A stretch of DNA of 64,000 nt from assembly GCA_947644595.1 (NCBI GenBank), contig CANSAE010000002.1:186001-250000 (forward strand). The letters are read 5' to 3'. The notes beneath the pieces were generated by a model that worked only from the letters and a program-made list of their open reading frames with translations, did no database searches and was not told where the DNA came from. The position numbers were made by a program, and so were the translations under genes. This DNA comes from an uncultured Clostridia bacterium (lineage in GTDB: Bacteria > Bacillota > Clostridia > Oscillospirales > Oscillospiraceae). Shown one piece after another: positions 60,542 through 64,000 of the stretch (within the stretch, counting starts at the first letter, position 1; each line of letters opens with the position of its first letter).

Positions 60542-61933
60542 ATGAAGCAAACGATTGCCGCGTTGATGGGAATTCTCCTTGGCATCGCAGCGGCATTTCT
60601 GCCGATTTCCGGCTTGGAACTTCCGGCTAAAATGGCCCTTGGCATTCTTTTGTGGGCAATTGTATGGTGGATATTTAAAATCTTGCCGGAATTTGTTACA
60701 GCCCTCATCATGGGTGTGCTGTTTATTTTGGTGTGCAAGATTCCGTCAAAGACGATGTTTGCGGCGTTTTCGGAATCCTCTGTATGGTTGCTACTGCCTT
60801 CCTTTGCATTAAGTTTGGGAATCAGCAAAAGCGGATTGCTGGAACGGATCTCCCTGTACATCATGAAGATTTTTCCCGGTAATTTCCCAGGCCAGGCCCT
60901 TGGCTTGATTGCTGTAGGCACTGTGATTGGACCGTTCATCCCCAACCTCAGCGCGAAATCCGCGATTTTGGCGCCGCTGTCAAAGGGCATCAGCGATTCT
61001 ATGGGATACGAGCCCAACAGCAAAGCGGCGAGCGGCCTTTTTCTCGCCATGCTCACCGGCTTGCGCAGTGCCGGCCCGCTGTTTATCAGCGCGTCTGTGC
61101 TGGGATACACGTTTTTGGGCCTTTACCCAGAGGAGATTGCAAGTAGGTTTACCATGCTGCATTGGTTTATCGCGGCTTTGCCATGGTTTTTCCTGGTAAG
61201 CGTCGCCAATTTTGTGGCGCTGATGCTGTTTTACAAGCCAAAGGACCCGGAAACGCACGGTAAGGACGAGATTGACCGACAACTTGAAGCGCTTGGCCCG
61301 ATGTCCGGCGCGGAACGGAGGATGCTGTCCATCGTGCTGGTCACCATGCTGCTGTGGACCACCGAGGAACTGCACGGGATTCCGGCGCATCTTGTGGCCA
61401 TTGCCGCCATGTGCGTGATGCTGGGGCTTAAGATTATGAGTACCGATACATTTTACTCCGGAATGAACTGGGGACCTGTGATTTATGTAGGGGTCCTGTT
61501 TGGAATTGCACCGACATTTGAGACTTTGGGTATCAATGATTGGCTCGTGGGAATTTGCAGCCCCGTTTTTGACAATGTATCCTCTGTGCTGTGGCTGTTG
61601 GTTGTATGTGTGGGAATTATTACGGTTCTGCTACGGTTTGTCATAGCCTCGGAATTTGCGGCCGCGAATATTATGATGGTGTTTCTGATTCCGCTGTCCC
61701 TCAGTCTGGGAATCAATCCGTGGGTGATTGGTTTTACAGTTTATGCGGTGATTTGTCCGTGGTTTTTCATGTATCAAAATCCCGTTTATGTGGCGGCATA
61801 TTACGCGCTGGACGGTGAAATGATCGAACAAAAAGAAGCGGCAAAATATTGCGCGGTTTATCTGTCGATCTGCTTGGCCGCAGTTGCCCTTATGGTGCCG
61901 ATTTGGGTTCACACCGGCGTGTTTTATTTGTGA
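60542..61933 (+). CDS. DASS/SLC13-type anion transporter
   Basis: This 463-residue membrane protein has about 12 helices with the duplicated substrate/sodium-site regions of the divalent anion:sodium symporter family (SESSVWLLLPSFALSLGISKSGL and ASEFAAANIMMVFLIPLSLSLGI). It starts 15 bases after dctM, with an AGGAAAC site, so it belongs to the same transcript. It probably handles a second carboxylate or exchanges a product. Confidence 0.88.
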   Translation: MKQTIAALMGILLGIAAAFLPISGLELPAKMALGILLWAIVWWIFKILPEFVTALIMGVLFILVCKIPSKTMFAAFSESSVWLLLPSFALSLGISKSGLLERISLYIMKIFPGNFPGQALGLIAVGTVIGPFIPNLSAKSAILAPLSKGISDSMGYEPNSKAASGLFLAMLTGLRSAGPLFISASVLGYTFLGLYPEEIASRFTMLHWFIAALPWFFLVSVANFVALMLFYKPKDPETHGKDEIDRQLEALGPMSGAERRMLSIVLVTMLLWTTEELHGIPAHLVAIAAMCVMLGLKIMSTDTFYSGMNWGPVIYVGVLFGIAPTFETLGINDWLVGICSPVFDNVSSVLWLLVVCVGIITVLLRFVIASEFAAANIMMVFLIPLSLSLGINPWVIGFTVYAVICPWFFMYQNPVYVAAYYALDGEMIEQKEAAKYCAVYLSICLAAVALMVPIWVHTGVFYL

Positions 61934-61945
61934 AATCGGAAAATG

Positions 61946-61973
61946 AAGCGCCTGATTGTTCAGGCGCTTTTCT
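61946..61973 (+). terminator. Terminator of the transporter operon
   Basis: AAGCGCCTGA (61946-61955), loop TTGT, TCAGGCGCTT (61960-61969), then TTCTTG. Confidence 0.85.
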
Positions 61974-62020
61974 TGTGTTTTGTGCAAAACGCAGGTACAT
62001 GACTTGCCAGGGCAGTTCCC

Positions 62021-62049
62021 TTGCAATTATAAAGACTGCATGCTATAAT
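62021..62049 (+). promoter_or_regulatory. Promoter of the HxlR-family gene
   Basis: TTGCAA (62021-62026), 17 bases, TATAAT (62044-62049), with TG-C before the -10. It lies 32 bases upstream of the ATG. Confidence 0.75.
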
Positions 62050-62081
62050 ATGATAAAAATATAAGATGTTGGGGGATTGTA

Positions 62082-62531
62082 ATGGCGGAAAAACGACATG
62101 ATTTGGCGACTTGCAGCTTGAATTTCGCTTTTACTGCAATCAGCGGAAAATGGAAGCCGTTTATTATCTGGTATCTCCACGACGCGCCCGACAACACCTG
62201 CCGCTATGGAGAATTAAAGCGAAGAGTACCTTGGGATATTTCCCATAAGATGTTTGCCCAACAGCTTCAGGAACTGGAGCGGGACGGTATCATCGTTCGT
62301 ATGGAGTATGATGAAAAACCGCTACGGGTGGAGTACAGCCTATCGGAACGCGGAAAGCTTTTGGTGCCTGTGATTTTATATATGAGAGACTGGGGCGCTA
62401 TGGCCAGCGACCGATTTACCGATACTGATTTACTGGACCGAACCCACGGAGTGAAAGACCATGATATTTTGCGGTACGGATATCAGTCTGAAGAGCTTGG
62501 AAAATCTGTTGAAATCGTTTTCAAATATTGA
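62082..62531 (+). CDS. HxlR-family transcriptional regulator
   Basis: The 149-residue protein has the family core: FTAISGKWKPFIIWYLHDAPDNTCRYGELKRRVPWDISHKMFAQQLQELERDGIIVRMEYDEKPLRVEYSLSERGKLLVPVI, a winged helix-turn-helix with dimerising flanks. It sits alone between two terminators and likely senses a redox or electrophilic signal for the neighbouring genes. Confidence 0.92.
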   Translation: MAEKRHDLATCSLNFAFTAISGKWKPFIIWYLHDAPDNTCRYGELKRRVPWDISHKMFAQQLQELERDGIIVRMEYDEKPLRVEYSLSERGKLLVPVILYMRDWGAMASDRFTDTDLLDRTHGVKDHDILRYGYQSEELGKSVEIVFKY

Positions 62532-62537
62532 AAAAGT

Positions 62538-62578
62538 AAACAACGCCACTGCGAAATAGCAGTGGCGTTGTTTGTTTT
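62538..62578. terminator. Bidirectional terminator between converging genes
   Basis: AAACAACGCCACTGC (62538-62552), loop GAAATA, GCAGTGGCGTTGTTT (62559-62573), with TTGTTTTGG on the plus side and ACTTTTTC on the minus side. It serves the HxlR gene and the DUF169 gene. Confidence 0.9.
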
Positions 62579-62597
62579 GGAGAAAATGAGGAAGAAA

Positions 62598-63353
62598 TTA
62601 AAATGCGTCCTTGTATAGGCAAGTGGGATTATACGGATAAAGGATGCCGTTTTTGGTAACGGTATCTACGCCGTCCAGGGCCTTCAAAAGCTGCTCAGTG
62701 GTCATGGTGACGCGGACTTCACCGTAGGCCAGAGCACCGGTAGCCCGGTCGCCGCGACAGCCCAGAGAGACGCCGATTTTTCCTTCTTTCAGGGTGCGCA
62801 TCCAAGTATCCGCGCAGTTGGATTCACCGCTGAAGGGGAATTCCAAGCGCTCCCAATTGCTCTCCACATAGCCGGCCAGCAGATGGAATGCTGCCTGAGT
62901 GGGAAGCTGCAGGGCGATGACATCGGCTTCCGGGATATCGCAGTTGCACAGAGGTGCGCACACGATGCCCAGATAGGGTGTCTCGGGCAGGAACTGCATG
63001 TTGGAAGCGATGTGCTTTTTCGCGTCTTCCTGGTCATGATGCCAAGGCGTGGGCGCCTTATATAAAATCGCACCGTCCTTAAATTCCTGATTGACTTCCA
63101 TGCAACCGTTGTTTATGGCGCAGTAATAACCGGAGAAATGATCCCGGGTCAGGGCAAAAGCGGCCTGGAAATGAGCGGCCATGCCGATGAGCTTGCAGGT
63201 GGAAGCCTTATTCTGGCAGTAGGTCAAATCGGGAATTGCGTCAAATTCCTCCTGCGTGGAGATGAACTTCATCACCACGGGGTGCTGTGTGGGCCGCAGG
63301 GTGAGCATGATACGGTCACTCAGCGTTTTCCATTGTTCGTTTGTATAGTTCAT
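62598..63353 (-). CDS. DUF169-family protein
   Basis: The 251-residue protein shows the DUF169 pattern: LRPTQHPVVMKFISTQEEFDAIPDL near the start, then a Cys-containing CKLIGMAAHFQAAFALTRDHF and LGIVCAPLCNCDIPEADVIALQLPTQAAFHLLAGY, and a late SLGCRGDRATGALAYGEVRVTM. The function of this family is unknown; the conserved Cys residues could bind metal or a cofactor. It follows the SnoaL-like gene by ten bases in the same operon. Confidence 0.8.
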   Translation of the reverse strand: MNYTNEQWKTLSDRIMLTLRPTQHPVVMKFISTQEEFDAIPDLTYCQNKASTCKLIGMAAHFQAAFALTRDHFSGYYCAINNGCMEVNQEFKDGAILYKAPTPWHHDQEDAKKHIASNMQFLPETPYLGIVCAPLCNCDIPEADVIALQLPTQAAFHLLAGYVESNWERLEFPFSGESNCADTWMRTLKEGKIGVSLGCRGDRATGALAYGEVRVTMTTEQLLKALDGVDTVTKNGILYPYNPTCLYKDAF

Positions 63354-63363
63354 AGTATTCGCC

Positions 63364-63855
63364 TCACATCAAAAATACTTTGTACGCGTTGGCGCAGTCT
63401 TCGTACCGCTTTTTGATGCTGCCCTCTCCGCGAAGATAGGTTAGCGCCATTTCAGCGACGTACCAGCGCCCGTTGATTTTCACATATTTGTTGTCATAGT
63501 GTGCGCGGCCGACGAATTCACCGCCGTTCACGGCATCCCAGAGGTCATCCTCCAGTGCCCAGTGACCGATTGCGGTCGTCTCGCTGGTGATCTCCGTCCA
63601 GTGATGGTGCCCCTGGTGGCTGGAGGTGACCTGCTCGGTGAACTTGCCTTTCATGGTCTCCACCATACCGTCGCCGCCGTCATAGCGCCCACCGGTGGTT
63701 TTATTCATGAATACGAAATCGTTGATAAAGCAGGCGCGCAGACCGGACCAGTCTTTTTTATCGAGACAGTCCCAATAATCTGACTGAAGTCGCTCAATGG
63801 CACGGATATCTTCCTGGATCTGAATGCGCCGCTCAAGATCTTCCAGCGTTGCCAT
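63364..63855 (-). CDS. SnoaL-like protein related to bile acid dehydratase BaiE
   Basis: ATG 63855 follows AAGGAGG by eight bases and gives 163 residues, the length of BaiE. IERLQSDYWDCLDKKDWSGLRACF aligns with the BaiE segment that holds its catalytic Tyr and Asp, HQGHHHWTEITSETTAIGHWALEDDLWD carries the expected His, and HYDNKYVKINGRWYVAEMALTYLR matches the final strands. The fold is an NTF2-like cone. It may eliminate water from a hydroxylated ring substrate; the substrate itself is unknown. Confidence 0.8.
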   Translation of the reverse strand: MATLEDLERRIQIQEDIRAIERLQSDYWDCLDKKDWSGLRACFINDFVFMNKTTGGRYDGGDGMVETMKGKFTEQVTSSHQGHHHWTEITSETTAIGHWALEDDLWDAVNGGEFVGRAHYDNKYVKINGRWYVAEMALTYLRGEGSIKKRYEDCANAYKVFLM

Positions 63856-63868
63856 GCTGCTGCCCTCC

Positions 63869-64000
63869 TTACTTGGTGCCCCAGCCGCCGACGGCGAAGT
63901 AGACTTCGCCGGTGACATAGGAAGCATCGTCAGAAGCCAGAAAGCAGGCCACATTAGCGATTTCCATAGGATCACAGATTCTGGGGATGGACAGCTTCGG
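63869..64000 (-). CDS. Short-chain dehydrogenase/reductase, C-terminal end only
   Basis: The last 44 codons lie in the window: PKLSIPRICDPMEIANVACFLASDDASYVTGEVYFAVGGWGTK-stop. P-x-E-I-A-x-x-x-x-F-L-A-S-D-x-A-x-Y-V-T-G is the usual SDR ending, so this is a NAD(P)-dependent alcohol/ketone oxidoreductase. Its stop is within the ribosome site of the SnoaL-like gene, so the two are in one operon. Confidence 0.85.
   Translation of the reverse strand, partial: PKLSIPRICDPMEIANVACFLASDDASYVTGEVYFAVGGWGTK

Overview
The window looks like chromosomal DNA from a strictly anaerobic, Gram-positive gut-type member of the Clostridia, probably Oscillospirales-like. The evidence is strong AGGAGG ribosome sites, a four-subunit 2-oxoacid:ferredoxin oxidoreductase, Tn4451-type TnpX/TnpW mobilisation genes, sigma/DUF4367-type anti-sigma pairs and mid-range base composition. 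This is judged from gene content only; no database search was possible.

Left flank (1-6760): an apparent leftward operon korDABC, a sodium:solute symporter and a D-2-hydroxyacid dehydrogenase (cut by the window edge). It is preceded by an IclR regulator with palindromic GTTCT-N7-AGAAC sites in front of korD. The set fits uptake and oxidation of a 2-hydroxy or 2-oxo acid to an acyl-CoA with reduction of ferredoxin. A GT2-GtrA membrane glycosyltransferase follows.

Accessory region (about 6800-54540): it opens at a tRNA-fMet gene that has a second, 5'-half copy just upstream. Next come a tyrosine integrase, an excisionase-like protein and a remnant of a replication-type gene. A compact leftward operon (10136-22614) then encodes a PRTRC-type set: JAMM protease, ThiF/E1-like and E2-like proteins. 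The same operon carries a sliding clamp homologue, CHC2/Toprim primase, Rad52-like annealing protein, SMC/Rad50-like ATPase with zinc hook, adenine methyltransferase and bactofilin-like protein. Its upstream region holds tandem repeats, perfect palindromes and an attenuator-like hairpin. A mobilisable module follows (tnpW, tnpX, mobC, relaxase), then a MATE exporter with a divergent LysR regulator.

31-38 kb holds three sigma-type genes, two with partner DUF4367-type anti-sigma genes, several small exported proteins and a set of look-alike terminator hairpins. The third sigma gene, coupled to an XRE regulator, lies directly upstream of a giant secreted Rhs/YD-repeat protein (38084-46180, 2698 aa) ending in a colicin E3-like ribonuclease tip. 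Behind it are its candidate immunity gene and three promoterless rhs 3' ends, each with a different toxin tip and its own small candidate immunity gene. A perfect hairpin separates each unit. Two spare tips carry visible deletion scars showing that they derive from the same rhs core. This is a toxin-tip switching archive and the main discovery of the window.

Right flank (54548-64000): a catabolic/transport region with an EthD-domain protein, a BaiCD/BaiH-like flavin/FeS reductase, a TRAP transporter (dctPQM) transcribed divergently across a long dyad, a DASS-family transporter, an HxlR regulator, a DUF169 protein, a BaiE-like SnoaL protein and an SDR (cut by the edge). Together they suggest uptake and reductive or dehydrative processing of a cyclic carboxylate, possibly steroid or bile-acid related; the substrate is not proven.
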